The notes: a model not told the origin generated them from the letters alone. Counted from the first letter of the stretch, positions 34,407 through 47,159 are shown. The stretch: DNA of 64,000 nt from Plecoglossus altivelis (GCA_036571765.1 BROE01000009.1:10584593-10648592), one strand, 5' to 3'. Numbers and translations are program-made.

Positions 34407-37400
34407 GCAGAGATAGATGAGCGTTCTCTGCTAGCCGTATCTCTCGCTCATTCCTCTTCATCCTCCCTGTTAACCTGCACCCTGCGTCTGCCGTGGCATG
34501 ATAACAAGCTTTTATTTGGACTCTATGTTGACACTTGACTAAAAGTAACTTGTCATCCTGTCAACGTTTCCCTCCTCTTATGATCTGCTGTCGGCACTGG
34601 CCGGGCAGCTAATGTATTCCATCTTTTATCAGGAAGCAATTTGAGCAATGTGATTGTCTGATGCGTCCTCTACAGTTACAATCAGAAGTACGCAGAGCAG
34701 AGGTGTAATGGGGTTGGTGTGTTGTTCGAAATACGCTTCAGCCTGTTGTGCTCCGAGTCATTTATCCTCTCTGTCCACCTCTGAACTGTGATCCGTCAAA
34801 CGGACAGGCCTGTTTGAAGGCCGCTTAGTGGCTATTTGAATGATGGTGGAAAGCTGAGGATGTGTATGTGTGTGTGCATGCGTGCGTGTGCGTGAGTGAG
34901 CGCGGGTGCGCAGATGGGACGTCCACATGCGCGTTTGTGCAGATAGAAAGTGTGCGTGCCCGCGAGCGCGTTCGTAGATCTTGGCGGGTAGAAAAAGACG
35001 CGGGGCAACTTCCTTCAGTCACCATCACTGTTCGTGAACTCGGTAACTTTGTCCCTGAAGAACTGGTTGTGACACAACCTCAACAGTCCCCACCAGCATC
35101 AGCTATAGAGCACGCGCTCCCGATTAAAAGTCGAGATTAAACATGAAGAACATCAAATGTATTGTGACAGCAAGACCATGTTGAACTCAGGGAGGGGGGG
35201 GGCACCCTGCAAGATGCAGTGTTCATCCTTTAAAATAAACCCCGGAGCGCGCCACAACGTGTCCTTTTAAATCGGCCGGCGTAGCAGACATCACGCGGGT
35301 TCACTTCGCAGCAACTGCAAGCCAACAACCTGTTTCAGACTCGCCTCCAAATAGATGACAGGCAAAGAAAGAGAGAGGGAGAGAAAGTGAGGGGAGGTAA
35401 ATGTCACCCGGCGTGTCGCCTCATCAACTGCTCCGGAGGAATTAGCCGGCTGGCATTTCAGTGGGCGACGGCCGCCCCACCCCGCCATGACAGCGTCGGC
35501 CAACGATCAAATTTGCAAAGTATCAATTTGCGTCAGAGAGAGGCAGAGAGAGGACTGGCAGATTCCCGACGCCTGGAAAATTATAAGGGGTGTGTGGGAG
35601 GGGAGGAGGGTGTGGGGGGGGGGAAACTTGATTTAGGTAATGAAAAATATATCAGGTCAAAGTTCTGTGTGGATAAGCAGTGGCAATAATATTGCCAATA
35701 ATTATAATCATTGTCCAATCAAGACTTGTAAAAGGGGTGTGTGTATTGTGGTGGTGTTGGGGGTGAGGGCAGGCGGGGGGGGGGAGATTAGCGGTTTTGT
35801 CTCGCTTTGGTTTTCAAGGTCACTTCGTGAGCCTGTGGCGACAAGTCCTCTCTTTGGAGATATCTCTAAAGAGGTCTTTAGCGAGGAACATATGTTTGTC
35901 TGGTTGACTTCAGGCAGTCTTGCACAGCTGCAACTATTGTCTCGCTGATGACTGATAGATGACATTTAATAAAGAACACAGGAACTCATTGATTTGCAAC
36001 CGTGAATAGCAAGTGGGAGTTTTTAGGGGTGAAAACATGCTACCATATTTCCGTCATGTATATGAAAGCCTTGACTGATCCAGTCAACTCACCTTTTGAT
36101 AAAGTCTTAGTTTTAGGATTAGTTTAGGGTTTAGTTTTTGGGTTCCACGATTACCTGCCATTTCTTAAGAGGGCCTTGACTCGGACCTCAGTTGTTCAAT
36201 GTACCAATTATCTCCACTTGTTTGCTGTAACTTCATTTCCATCAGTTATTTTCAACTTTAACCATGTTTCCAAGCCATATGTGGCCTCTGGGTCGAGGTG
36301 GTTTCGAAGATGAACATGGATGGTGGCAATACACGGAATCCCACGCTTTTTCCCAATGCTTTGCATGAAGCCAGTTCAACATAACATGCTTGCCTTCACT
36401 CTGCACACGGTGTCGTAGCTGTCGACGGAAACTAGCGAGGCCCATATATCTTTCATGCTGCCTCGTGTAGTGCTCAGGCCACTGAACTTCTGACCTGTAC
36501 CAACCCAACCACAACAACGTTTTGACCTCCGTTCGACCTTTACGTCCACTGTCCAGTGCTTCACATTCAGCGAACTATTCACGGCTCGCTAACTCCGAGG
36601 TCATTCTCAGCTCTAACTTTTCGACCAACTGAAAATGTTTCCTTCCACTCTGAGGCTAGTTTGAAGCACACAAACGCCTCAGACCCTGTATTCTGGTTTT
36701 ATTTTGAGGACAACCCTAGCCTGTGGCACTAACGTATGAGTTTATTAGGAAAGGAGGGAAGGGGAAAATGATGGCGGACGGAGAGATCGATAGGAGTTCA
36801 GGTGCAGGGGGGATGGGATGGGGAGGCGCGAGATAAAAAACCTTCCATGCCAGACTTAGATGAATATGTCTGAGCAGAACTCCGCCAAGATCGATAAAGG
36901 ATCAACAGGCCCTGGCGGTGCTGGAAACATTCCCTTTCAATTACCTTATTAAAACATTTATGGCACAGGGAATATGTTAAGGTGGACCCTGTGGAGTTCA
37001 TAGACTCGTGTACCTTTTAGTCAATAAATGACTGTCTCCAGAGTCAATATTTGGATCACGAATGCAGACGGTTTCTAAAATGTTCTAAAGTGTCTGTCAT
37101 TGACATGACCGGGACAGTTGAGATGTTAATGCATGGAATCGTTTAAGGGAAGATAATAGTTCAAGATCTTTCTAAAATGAACTTAGATCCACGCTTCCAA
37201 CTGCTATAGCCTAGGTAATGCTAGGCGTGATTTACAATTTAGTTTGTTCTAGTAATTGCCCCTGTATCCATTTGTCGTCATTAAACTTCTAATACAAATT
37301 ATTATTATTATTAAAGAAGCCCTGTACGCTGTTAGACTAAGAAATAACTTGAGCCTACTTGTCATTTTCTTGGACAAGAACATATATTCAGTCTAGTCCA

Positions 37401-37453
37401 AAGATGGAGATGTAGTATTCAGCGCTAACAAGCGAGGCAAGAATGCACTTAGT

Positions 37454-37544
37454 GTACAGCTTCTTCCACTGTACAGCTTCTTCCACTGTACAGCTTCTTC
37501 CACTGTACAGCTTCTTATACTGTACAGCTTCTTACACTGTACAG
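37454..37544. repeat. 17-bp tandem repeat, five units
   Basis: Unit gtacagcttcttccact is exact in the first three copies and has small changes in the fourth and fifth. A final gtacag closes the array. Confidence 0.95.
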
Positions 37545-39308
37545 TCTCTCAGAGTGAGCGTAGCCTCAGCTACATTTGACTGTCAGCCACAGTGGGGAAA
37601 TTAGGGATGTCTTGTCTGAACGCGTCTACAAGCGCTTCTTTGCTGACAGAGAAAGGCCTTAAATCCAGCTCTTACACAGACTCCATTAGAGAGAGACGTG
37701 AGCGAACCAGCCATTTCTTTATCGAAGTGAGCGTTTGTAGTTTTGCGCCTGTGTTTCCGAGTGTACTTGTTCGCGAGTCTGTGTACATCGTGACGAGAGA
37801 GCTATAGGAGAAGAGACAGAATTAGAGCACGCTGGCATCTGCAATAATCTGGCCTCTTTGGCCATTAATGCTGTTAAACTGGGGAACTGTAAGATAGAAC
37901 ACAAGTCAGTGTCCACCGACGAACATCCTTCTACGGTACTGTAACATGTGGCTTATGATGCTAGTCCTGACTGATCTGCTCTCCTCCTGTCAACCTTCAC
38001 CGGATGGATCACGGCAACTCACTTCAGCCATCCCAGCCGATTCCTATCAAACAATCAGCAAAAAGCCAAACGTGGCATACGTCCGTGTTCCTTGAAGTTA
38101 GGTCGGCGCTCTTCAACCAGAATACTAAAAAAAAAATGTACGATTTGAGTTTTAGGTTTTAGTGTCAACGCTGTCTGCTTCCCCAGTGTTTTGGGGGCTG
38201 TTGAGTGAGATGTGTGGGGAGAGGGCAACCTTGCTGCTCCTACGGGGGCTGGAGGTATTTATGATCTTCAGAATAAAGCCTTCGGATACAGAAAAACGGA
38301 TGGGGAGCACAGCGGGGCTTCACAACTCTGGCTCTTTAGCTGAGTGAGTGGGTATATGAGAGAGAGACATAGAGAAAGAGTGCGTTTGTGTGAGAGAGAG
38401 AGAAGGAGTGAAGAAAAGGAAAAGACAATCTTGCGGTTGGATATGAGTCCCTGAGCACCTGAGGGATGTGTTGATTTACTGTCAAATCTGCTCGCGGATT
38501 ATTGATAATCTTAGCCAGACCTTCAATCTACCCACACAGAGTTGTGCACAAACCCATACGTTTGTGTGTGTGTGTGTGTCGGTATACGTGGGTCTCTGTG
38601 TGCACGCATGTGAGCACAGGTTTGCATTTGTGTACCAACAAATAGAATGCATGTGTGTTTGTGTGTATCTTTGTCTGGCTTGTCCCAAATAGGCAGGGAA
38701 ACGGAGAGAGAGAGAGCCTTCTGCCCTCAGAATTAGAGAAAAAGCCTTCAATTTTCCACATGAGCAGATTTCAATTTCCACGCGCACGTCCCCCCTCTGT
38801 GTCTCTGTCCTCCCTGTGTTATTGACAGTATTTAAGGCTGCTGTGCTAAAAGATTGGCCACTTAGAGCCTCCCCAGCTTTTGTTTAGTCCAGGCGCCACA
38901 CTTTCCCTCATGAAATAGGGATGCGAGCTGTGAAGTCACTGTACTTTGTTGACAAAGTTTGGGAGATCGAGCAGTAGTTTGGCGTTTGTTTCTTCCAGGG
39001 GTTATGGCCGCTTCAATTGACTAGTGAATTAGGCTCGGAGCACCAATTATGAGGGGGTTACGTAATTTCCGTACGGGCCAGTGAATATGACGATGTTTGT
39101 GTGTGGGTGCGTCTGTGTTTGCCTGCCTGTGTGTGATCTGTAGCGGACAGAGCTAGAGCCATGCATATGACATCAGCCTCTCAAATAAGCCAAGGGCAGC
39201 CACTGTGTATCCCTCTAGCTTTTAGCACAAAGAAATGTGCCACCAACACTGTGTGGAATTGAGTGTGTGCTCATTCCTATCCCCTTTACCTCTGTTTGTC
39301 CAGGCCTG

Positions 39309-39324
39309 TGTGTGTGTGTGTGTA

Positions 39325-39366
<42 letters not shown>

Positions 39367-39410
39367 TGTGTGTTTGCGTGTGTGTGTGTGTGTGTTTGCG
39401 TGTGTTTGCC
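39309..39410. repeat. Compound GT-GA-GT microsatellite
   Basis: A GT array, a GA array of about 36 bp and a second GT array with ttgcg interruptions. Confidence 0.9.
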
Positions 39411-40261
39411 AGTTCGCACCTGCGAGCGCGCTTGTTTCTCAAAACTTTTACCTGTGCTTGTCCAGACCTGTGTGTGTGTGTGCGTGCGTGTACCTTGGCG
39501 TGCGTGTTACTGCGTTTGTCTCTGTGTGTGCCTCTCCTTTTGTTGGTCCATTAGCATCACTATCAGGGAGAACAGACCCAGAAGCATATGCCAGCTCACA
39601 GAGACTCCATTACCTCCGCTTCAGACAGCTATTGTATTTCCCTGCCCTGGCCGATTGGTATTTAATACAGGGATATTAATACAGGTTACAGACTAATTAA
39701 CATGAACTTTACCAGACAGTTTATTGAGCCACATGACAACAGTTGTGAAACCTGCCTTTACCCAAAGTTGTTTATCTATAAATGGTCGATGAAGTCAACC
39801 TAATTGTCTCTGTGGTTTTGTTGTCTGTGGACAGTCTTTTGCTGAGTGTTTTGCAGCATCAAACTTGACAGAGATACTGTTAAAGAGACGCTCTGGTGAA
39901 TGTTTGAATCATCTGTCTTCTGTTTGAGAAAACCTTGTTTGTGGTGTTACAACCCAAAAAGTGATCGTTGCTAAGATCTACCGAAATACGTCGTAGTTGT
40001 TTGGGCTGTGATCTTAACCACATGGGCGTCAGTAGCAGGATAGCACTGAAACAGAAACCAGGAAGCACGCTACAGAAAGCTGACAGTCACAGAGGAGAAC
40101 TCAGAGTCAACCCAAACCACAGCTATGGTTAAATCATGTTTACTTCAAGAAAACACGTCCATCTTCCTCACCACAGAGGCCAGCCCCAAGTCCATCCCAC
40201 ACATGCAACCACCAGACACGACTAACCCCCCACCCCTTTCCCCACCATCCGGTCTCCCCAG

Positions 40262-40555
40262 GTGGTCTACAAGAACAACGACATCCGCCTGGAGCTCTCC
40301 CGCCTGGCCCGCATTGTGGACCCCAAGATGAAGATCCAGGGCGACGTGGTCTTCAAGTGCGAGAACGTGGCCACCCTGGACCCCATCTCCTTCGAGACGC
40401 CCGAGGCCTACATCAGCCTGCCCAAGTGGAACACCAAGCGCATGGGCTCCATCTCTTTCGACTTCCGCACCTCCGAGCCCAACGGCCTCATCCTCTTCAC
40501 CCACGGCAAGCCCCAGGAGCGCAAGGAAGCCGCGCGCAGCCAGAAGAACACCAAG
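40262..40555 (+). CDS. nrxn3: nrxn3 exon: LNS2/LNS3 junction with SS3-equivalent tail
   Basis: A 294-nt, 98-codon exon, phase 0 to phase 0. It starts VVYKNNDIRLELSRLARI, passes the LNS2-LNS3 linker (FKCENVATLDPISFETPEAY) and ends KPQERKEAARSQKNTK. Acceptor ctcccca g|gtg, donor accaag|gtgagt. The GC-rich codon use (GC3 very high) stands out from the AT-rich surrounding intron. The last residues correspond to the region of splice site 3 in LNS3. I see no internal in-frame GT donor before that tail, so it appears to be included in every transcript that uses this exon. It differs from mammalian NRXN3 by few residues (for example VDPK for ADTK and an extra Ala in KEAARS). Confidence 0.97.
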
Positions 40556-40980
40556 GTGAGTCCATCCATTCGCCTATCCATCCACCCCTCCCCCCCAATG
40601 GAATCTGCAGTGATGGGGATTCAGCCGGAGAAGTTCAGTCAATCAAGTAGTCAGATGCGTCTCTCGTTTTGGAGGCCAGTCGATTTCATCAATTCAAACT
40701 GTCGTATCTGAAAAAGGCACTATAATAGCGAAGAGACGGAACACAGCGCAGCAGGACTGTTTGCCAACATCAACCAGTCACACGATCGCTTTTGGGTATC
40801 GGTTTTTGAGAAGCTTTTTCGCCACCTTTGGTATTTGCGTTGGACAAATCATCCTCCTTCACCCCAGCCTCAAGACTTCTTTTCATTTTTGGGTCATTTT
40901 TTGGGGAGATGCAGCTGTCATAACATTTCACAATAAACTCTTCAAGTACGTAAAACGCCCCCGCCTGACTCCCCCCCCCC

Positions 40981-41032
<52 letters not shown>

Positions 41033-41040
41033 CACCTCAG
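40556..41040. other. Short intron with CT acceptor tract
   Basis: 485 bp. The last part is a poly-C and a pure CT array (about 40984-41028) that abuts the acceptor of the LNS3 exon. Nothing else recognised. Confidence 0.75.
40984..41030. repeat. (CT)n array at the LNS3 exon acceptor
   Basis: Pure CT for about 45 bp, ending about 10 bp before the acceptor AG. Confidence 0.95.
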
Positions 41041-41188
41041 GTGGACTTCTTTGCGGTGGAGCTGCTGGATGGTAGCCTGTACCTACTGCTCGACATGGGC
41101 TCAGGGACCATCAAGGTCAAGGCTACCCAGAACAAGGTGAACGATGGGGCTTGGTACCACGTGGACATCCAGAGGGACGGCCGCTCAG
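41041..41188 (+). CDS. nrxn3: nrxn3 exon: LNS3 core
   Basis: A 148-nt exon, 49 codons plus one base (leaves in phase 1). Reads VDFFAVELLDGSLYLLLDMG, then SGTIKVKATQNKVNDGAWYH and VDIQRDGRS. It forms central beta strands of LNS3. Acceptor ctccacctcag|gtg is preceded by about 45 bp of pure CT repeat that serves as the polypyrimidine tract. Donor gctcag|gtaaga is strong. The intron to the previous exon is only 485 bp. The split Gly codon (g|gc) is completed by the next exon. Confidence 0.97.
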
Positions 41189-42373
41189 GTAAGATCTTCC
41201 CTCGCCCGCTCGCCTCGCGCTCCCCCATTGGCTGATAGGATGGTTGTTGCCGCGCGCTGTTGTCGCGGACGTCCTTGGTCTGGCTCGTTTTCGTTTCTAA
41301 TTTGATCCTGGCCAAACGAGCTAATGAGGGAAGGAGATGCCTTTCTCATCACCTCTCTTTTGTTCTCCTTCACTCACCTCTCTCTCTCTCTTTTCTTCTA
41401 TTGGACTCGAGTGTGTGATTTGCCTGCGTGTGTGTGCCATCTCATCGATCTGAGTGCTGTGTATCACTCGCCTCCACGGATCTGGGCCTATGGGAGGTCT
41501 CCAAGGGCATTAGGAATGCAGACAGGCTGTTAGACAATGCTGTTCAGGTGACTGGGCCAGTGTCACTTCAGCAGAGATTACTGCTATTGATTTCTGCACA
41601 CATGCACACACACACACACACCAAACACACACACACACACACCCAACAAACACATACACACATATACACTTCAGCTCAAGTTCTTCATCCTGCACTGGAT
41701 TGAAGACATGAAGCAAAATTCCTAATAAAAAGTACTTGTGAAGAACCTAGAGCGTGCAGACACACACACACGCGCACACGCACACACACACACGCGCGCG
41801 CCGCGGCACACACACGCACACACACACACCACACACACACATGGCACACACTCTAATAAATAAGTATAAGCCTCTCACACTGCTACTGTGTTGATGCACA
41901 TATCTTTCCGTCCTACTTTCATCCCTCTCTCCTTCCTTCCTGCTCTCTCTAAGGTATACACACAATCACTCTGAAGATCATATATCTCCTGTCTCCTCAG
42001 TCTGGCCTTGTGATTAGGGACCGTGTACCAGAGGTACTCCCTCTGTCAGATCTAGCTGTGAACTCTGTGAATTGGCACTACGCTGACTGCTCTGCACCGC
42101 GACAAATGCTATCACTTACGTCCCCAACGAAACGAACATAAGTCGTGTCGGCATTTGTAGAGAGCAGCCGGTGCTTTGTCCTAAACCAAACTGGCAAAAA
42201 AATTACTGACGCGTTTCTGCGTGTAATCCTAACGTTTGGAAATGACGTATATCTCTAGACTCAACAGCACGAAACATGAGAAACACGAGATCCCCTGACC
42301 GGTCGCTCTATAAAAGGGCTCTGCGCTCAAGACTTAACAAAATCCACTTACCCCCCCTCCTCCCTCCCTCCAG
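41189..42373. other. Intron inside LNS3 coding region
   Basis: 1.2 kb with two CA-rich arrays (41605-41645 and 41760-41842, the latter mixed with CG steps). The rest is unremarkable. Confidence 0.6.
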
Positions 42374-42757
42374 GCACCATCTCAGTCAACAGCCGCCGCA
42401 CGCCGTTCACTGCCAGCGGTGAGAGTGAAATCCTGGACCTAGAGGGCGACATGTACCTGGGCGGCCTCCCCGCCGACCGCACGGCCCTCATCCTGCCCAC
42501 CGAGCTCTGGACGGCCATGCTCAACTACGGCTACGTGGGATGCGTGCGCGACCTCTTCATCGACGGCCGCAGCAAGGACATCCGACAGATCGCCGAGGCC
42601 CAGAATGGGGCAGGCATCAAGCCGTCGTGCAACAAGGCGACGGGGAAGCAGTGCGAGAGCGGCCCCTGTAAGAACAAAGGCATGTGCAAGGAGGGCTGGA
42701 ACCGCTTCATCTGCGACTGCACCGGCACAGGCTACTGGTCGCGCACCTGCGAGAGAG
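42374..42757 (+). CDS. nrxn3: nrxn3 exon: end of LNS3 and second EGF-like domain
   Basis: A 384-nt exon (2 nt, 127 codons, 1 nt), phase 1 to phase 1. It begins (G)TISVNSRRTPFTASGESE and continues ILDLEGDMYLGGLP. LNS3 ends around NYGYVGCVRDLFIDGRSKDI, whose Cys pairs with a later Cys (KPSC). The EGF-like domain follows with all six cysteines present in the order C-x4-C-x5-C-x8-C-x-C-x9-C (from KQC to RTC). Acceptor ccctccag|gc, donor gagag|gtgagt. EGF2 separates the LNS2-LNS3 pair from LNS4-LNS5 and acts as a hinge in the alpha ectodomain. Codon use is strongly GC3. Confidence 0.97.
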
Positions 42758-43824
42758 GTGAGTGAGGGGGGGATGGGGGGGGAGGAGGGGGGCGGGGGCA
42801 GCCCCTGAAGGAGGATGGCCCTTTTATAGAGCGTGTGTGTCAGAATGTGTGTCTGTGAGTTTGTTTGGGACAGTCATCAGGTTTGTGTTGCCAAGAAACG
42901 GCGACAAGTCGTTGAACGCCTTCGAACAGTAAATAGCGCGCGTGTGTTTGAGCAGAGGCGCTTTTACCTGTTCGCTACTTGACCCTCAGTAGAGGTACTT
43001 TTGCTTTACCGGAGCAGCAGTAAAGCAGGTGGTGGAGTCTGATTTTACCAGAGGCGGCTGAAGCCCCTTGGAGAGGTTGGCGGGAAAGGCCATGTTGTCG
43101 ACGCTCGTTGAAAGATTGATGTGTTTTCTACGTTTTCTTTCCTCCTAAACTTGACTCTGCCTGAGGCAAGGCACCAGAGCAGCATTAAAGTTTGATAGCC
43201 AGCTTTTGGGATATAGCGTCGCTTGTTTTCACTTTGGGGGAAATGAAACACGTCATTCTTTCATTTTTTTGTTGGCCTTGGTGTTCTTTTTTCTTTTTTC
43301 TTTCTTCGCGGTCGGTTTGTTTTTGGGTCGTGGTGACAGGGAACAGTTCCTTCAGAACAAAACATCCGAATTAAAGACGTCGTCTCTGCACGAACGCCTT
43401 TAGCCTACTGCAGGGATATTTTTTCGGTGGATATGTGTACAGAGTACAGTAAGATTGAAATACATTAGAATAGTCTGATGTCAATGTCCAATGAGCCAAA
43501 AATGTCTCAATTCAAAATTCGTACCAGGAAATCCATTTACCCTATTTGTTTAATGTACTGTGCAAATGTGAACCAGCCTTCGTTGTTGGGAAAGCCGAAA
43601 TCCCACAATTTGGATGGCGGCCGGCCTGCATGGCCATCCTGTTTATCAATGTGATGGTCTATTATGTGAGACATGACAATCTGTGCATCTCCTGTCAGAG
43701 CAGGGAGAGATTAGATGGCCAAACATGACATGTCTCAAGCAGGCGTTCATGTCATCAGACACATCACACTCACACACACTCAAGTTGGCTGACTGACCAT
43801 GCTCTAGCCTTGAGACAGTGGTGA

Positions 43825-44490
43825 GACAGTGAGAGCAAAAAGAGAAAGGAGGAGGGAGAAAGAAAGAGAGGGAGCAAGAGAGAGGCTTGAGAGAAAAACA
43901 GCGTGAATGAGAGAGAGAGAGCCAGAGAGAGAAAGAGGAGACAGAGTGAGAGAGAGAGACAGAGAGAGAAAGAGAACACAGAGAGAGTGAGAGGGAGAGA
44001 GACATAGAGAGAAAGTAGAGACAGAGATAGTGAGAGGGAGAGAAATACAGAGAGAAAGTGGAGAGATAGTGAGAGGAAGAGAGACAGTGAGAGGGAGACA
44101 GACTGCGAGAGAGAGGAGACAGAGATAGAGAGGAGACAGAGATAGTGAGAGGGAGAGAGACAGAGATAGAGAGAGTAGACAGAGATAGTGAGAGGGAGAG
44201 AGAGAGAGATAGAGAGAGGAGACAGAGATAGTGAGAGGGAGAGAGACAGAGATAGAGAGAGGAGACAGAGATAGTGAGAGGGAGAGAGAGACAGAAAGTG
44301 GAGACAGAGATAGTGAGAGGGAGAGAGAGACAGAGAAGGTGGAGACAGAGATAGTGAGAGGGAGAGAGAGACAGAGATAGTGAGAGGGAGAGAGACATAG
44401 ATAGAGAGAGGAGACAGAGATAGTGAGAGGGAGAGAGAGACAGAGAGAGAAAGTGGAGACAGAGATAGTGAGAGGGAGACAGAGAGAGGG
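43825..44490. repeat. GA-rich minisatellite
   Basis: About 670 bp of almost pure purine on the + strand built from gagacagagatagtgagagg and related units. It creates a very long minus-strand open frame rich in S-L-S-L-P-S-H-Y-L-C-L, which is not a gene. Confidence 0.93.
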
Positions 44491-45158
44491 AGCAGATACC
44501 TCCTGGTGCTTTTTCTTGGGCCGTCAGGACCAGGGCTGACTTCTCCTGTTGGTTGTCCAAATCCATTATCTTCTTCTGGCAGGCAGACAGCTATGGAACA
44601 CTGTGTCTGACAACACACACACACACACGCACACACAATTGGCTGTACTTGCACATTCAAACACACACGAACACTTGCAAACACACACACACACACACAC
44701 AGTGGTAGGTTTTCAGGGACTTCAATGTACATCGTCTTGTAATTCACTTCTGCTTGTTACTGCTACAGTGCTGTGGCTGATCTATACAGATAGTGCTTTC
44801 TACATTCACATTTGGCTTTGGACCGTATAAAATCCTTTTTTTTCTTTGTGAAACCTCTGTATACCTGCAGATTTGGTTTCTAAGGTATCAGATCTTAAAC
44901 GCAATGGTACACGCTCGCAAATTCACATTTACACACACCTGAAGTGCCATCTCGTGGCAATTTGTGTCACATTGCACCGTTACCACATACGCATACCCTG
45001 TCGTACCGGTGACATTCCCCTCCGATACATTCTACCCACATCCTGTCAAAAGAGACCTAAACTTATTAATATTCCTCCCTCCTTCCCTCCAATTGCTTTC
45101 CTTATCTCTCTCTATCTCTTGCTATCTTTCTTTCTGTCTTTCTCTCTCCCTCTCGCTT

Positions 45159-45192
<34 letters not shown>

Positions 45193-47159
45193 ACCCTCTC
45201 TGTCTCTGCTGGAGAGGTAGGAACCACACCACCCAACACCCTGCGGCTCACTACAGAGTGCCACTCGTTCAGGGAAGACAACCCTCCAAACACGAACAGC
45301 AACACTATTCACCAGTTTAAGCCGAAAGGGGTTGAAATTACAGGCGATGTCCCTGTTCCAGTATCTCTTTCCATATCTGTGACCGTCATCTGTGAGGAGG
45401 CAGATGTGGCGGGCGGAAGAGGGTATTTTCTTTTTGCTGTCTTTCAATACTGTTATTTTTTGCCAGGTCGTCGGAATATTACACCTGTAAAAAAAAGAAA
45501 AAAGAGGGAAAATGCTGGAGCTAGGCTGAACTGCTTAAATATGAGCTCTCTCCACCAACGAATAACTTTAGGATTACGCATGGAGAGGTCTGCCTGACAA
45601 ATCGCTGATTGAGGCCCTCGTGTGCCTTTCAGTGTTAGCTGTTTTTATTTTTTATTTTTAGCGACAAGCTTTGCTGTGCCTCAGAGTTGCAGTGCCCTGC
45701 CACAGGGTACGTTGCACAACGCACTTCTGCAAATGAAGTTCTCAACTTCGGAATGAATAGGACAGCTAAATCTCGGATTACAGTTATCAAATAGATGAGA
45801 ATTACTTTTCCGGATTAACATCAGCAGAGTGTGTGTGTGTGTATTCATTCTTTACCTGCCGTTGTATAGCTTTACAAACTGTGTATGTACAGTGTGTGTG
45901 TGTGTGTGTGGTGTGTGTGTGAGAGCGCATGTGTCTGTTCCTGTGTGTTGATGTCGACAGGTTCTGTCCGTCTCATCAGAAGTTGTCTGACTACTCTGTT
46001 GGCTACCGGGTTTCTAAATAATCTGCTGATTGGAGAGTTGAACAGCCACGAAAAAAGGAGACAGATCAGATTCAGATCACAGATGTTGATAGTTAAAAAG
46101 AGAAAAACAAAACGTTCAGTCATTAGGTGTTCATTTTACGAGGCGGGCTGATACTGCATCATAGTCTGACTCTGCAGAACATAATGCAGTTGTTTCCAGA
46201 ACCCACGTGGAAATGGATGATGAATAAACCTGGAATATATGAACAGATGATTATGTATTAACTGATCTACTGATTATGATTAGTAACACACATGGGAAAT
46301 CCCATTTCGTCCATGTGTGTGCGTGTCAATGCGAACGTGCGCATGTCTGCCTATTCACTCGTGTACGAGTGAGGGTGTCTGGGCATGTGCACATGCACAC
46401 ACACTGATATGTCTGGTATCAGTGTGTGTGTGTGTGTGTGTATGTGTGTGTCTGTGTGTAAGAAAGAGAGTGTTTGAGTGTTTGAGCTCCCCAGCATGGT
46501 AATGCAGTAAGTGATTAGCGATTTCCAGCAGCCAGGATGGAGGCCACATGAACTCCCCAGCCCTGTCACACACGGCTGGTTAAAGCTCCCTGCTTAATCA
46601 CTGATGATTCAGGCACTGTGAAGGTCACCTATCGCAGGCCCTGATGCTCAGAGTTTGGCCCAGCCTGGACCCCGTGGTAGCTGCACAGCAACTTCACAGT
46701 GCCATGACCACAGCCAAACAGAGGCACAAGAGCACACACGCACATACACACACGTTTCCGGGGAAGAGCGTCCGTGCTAGGCACAAATAGCAACACAGGC
46801 AAACACGCGCACGCACAGATGCCCATGTAGAGTACACAGCCAGCAAGCCATTTAACAAACAGACCATCCTAATATAAGCAGACGGAGAATTTCTCGGCGT
46901 GCGAATATCTCTGTAATATCCCTTCAAACCCCTCTCCTGTGGTCATTGTCCCAGCCAAATGAACTGGAATCCCATTGCTCCCTGTTCAGCAAGAGAACAG
47001 CCCCGCAGGAGCTGCGAGGCAGCGATCTGTCTCCCACTTCAAGCAATCCAGCCTCATCGCGGGAAATTGCCCTCGAATTGCTCGCAATGGTGATGATGTG
47101 GATCGTGAGGAAGGATGACGACGGTGCCAAGCGTAATTAGGATGACGCGGAAGATGGTG

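Larger units (their letters stand above)
29325..40261. other. Intron of 10.9 kb between LNS2 and LNS3 exons
   Basis: Holds a tRNA-like fragment (29572-29650), CA-rich stretches (30082-30560, 30757-30845, 31200-31322), a long CT array (30984-31138), the TGACC/GGTC cluster (31826-32075), poly-C (34254-34276), an A-rich AAAAAT array (34371-34406), a GC-richer patch (35220-35560), a 17-bp tandem (37454-37544) and a GT-GA-GT compound array (39309-39410). No exon recognised. Confidence 0.65.

Noticed and set aside
36242..36517. 91-codon minus frame (MLWLGWYRSEVQWPEHYT...)
   Set aside because: Looks protein-like at first sight but has no recognised domain, no GC3 bias and no neighbouring coding signal.
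37454..37544. CRISPR-like array
   Set aside because: Units are directly adjacent without unique spacers, and the host is a vertebrate.
43646..44747. Two overlapping minus-strand open frames of 306 and 325 codons
   Set aside because: They are translations of the GA-rich minisatellite (S-L-S-L-S-P-S-H-Y type) with no domain or splice context.
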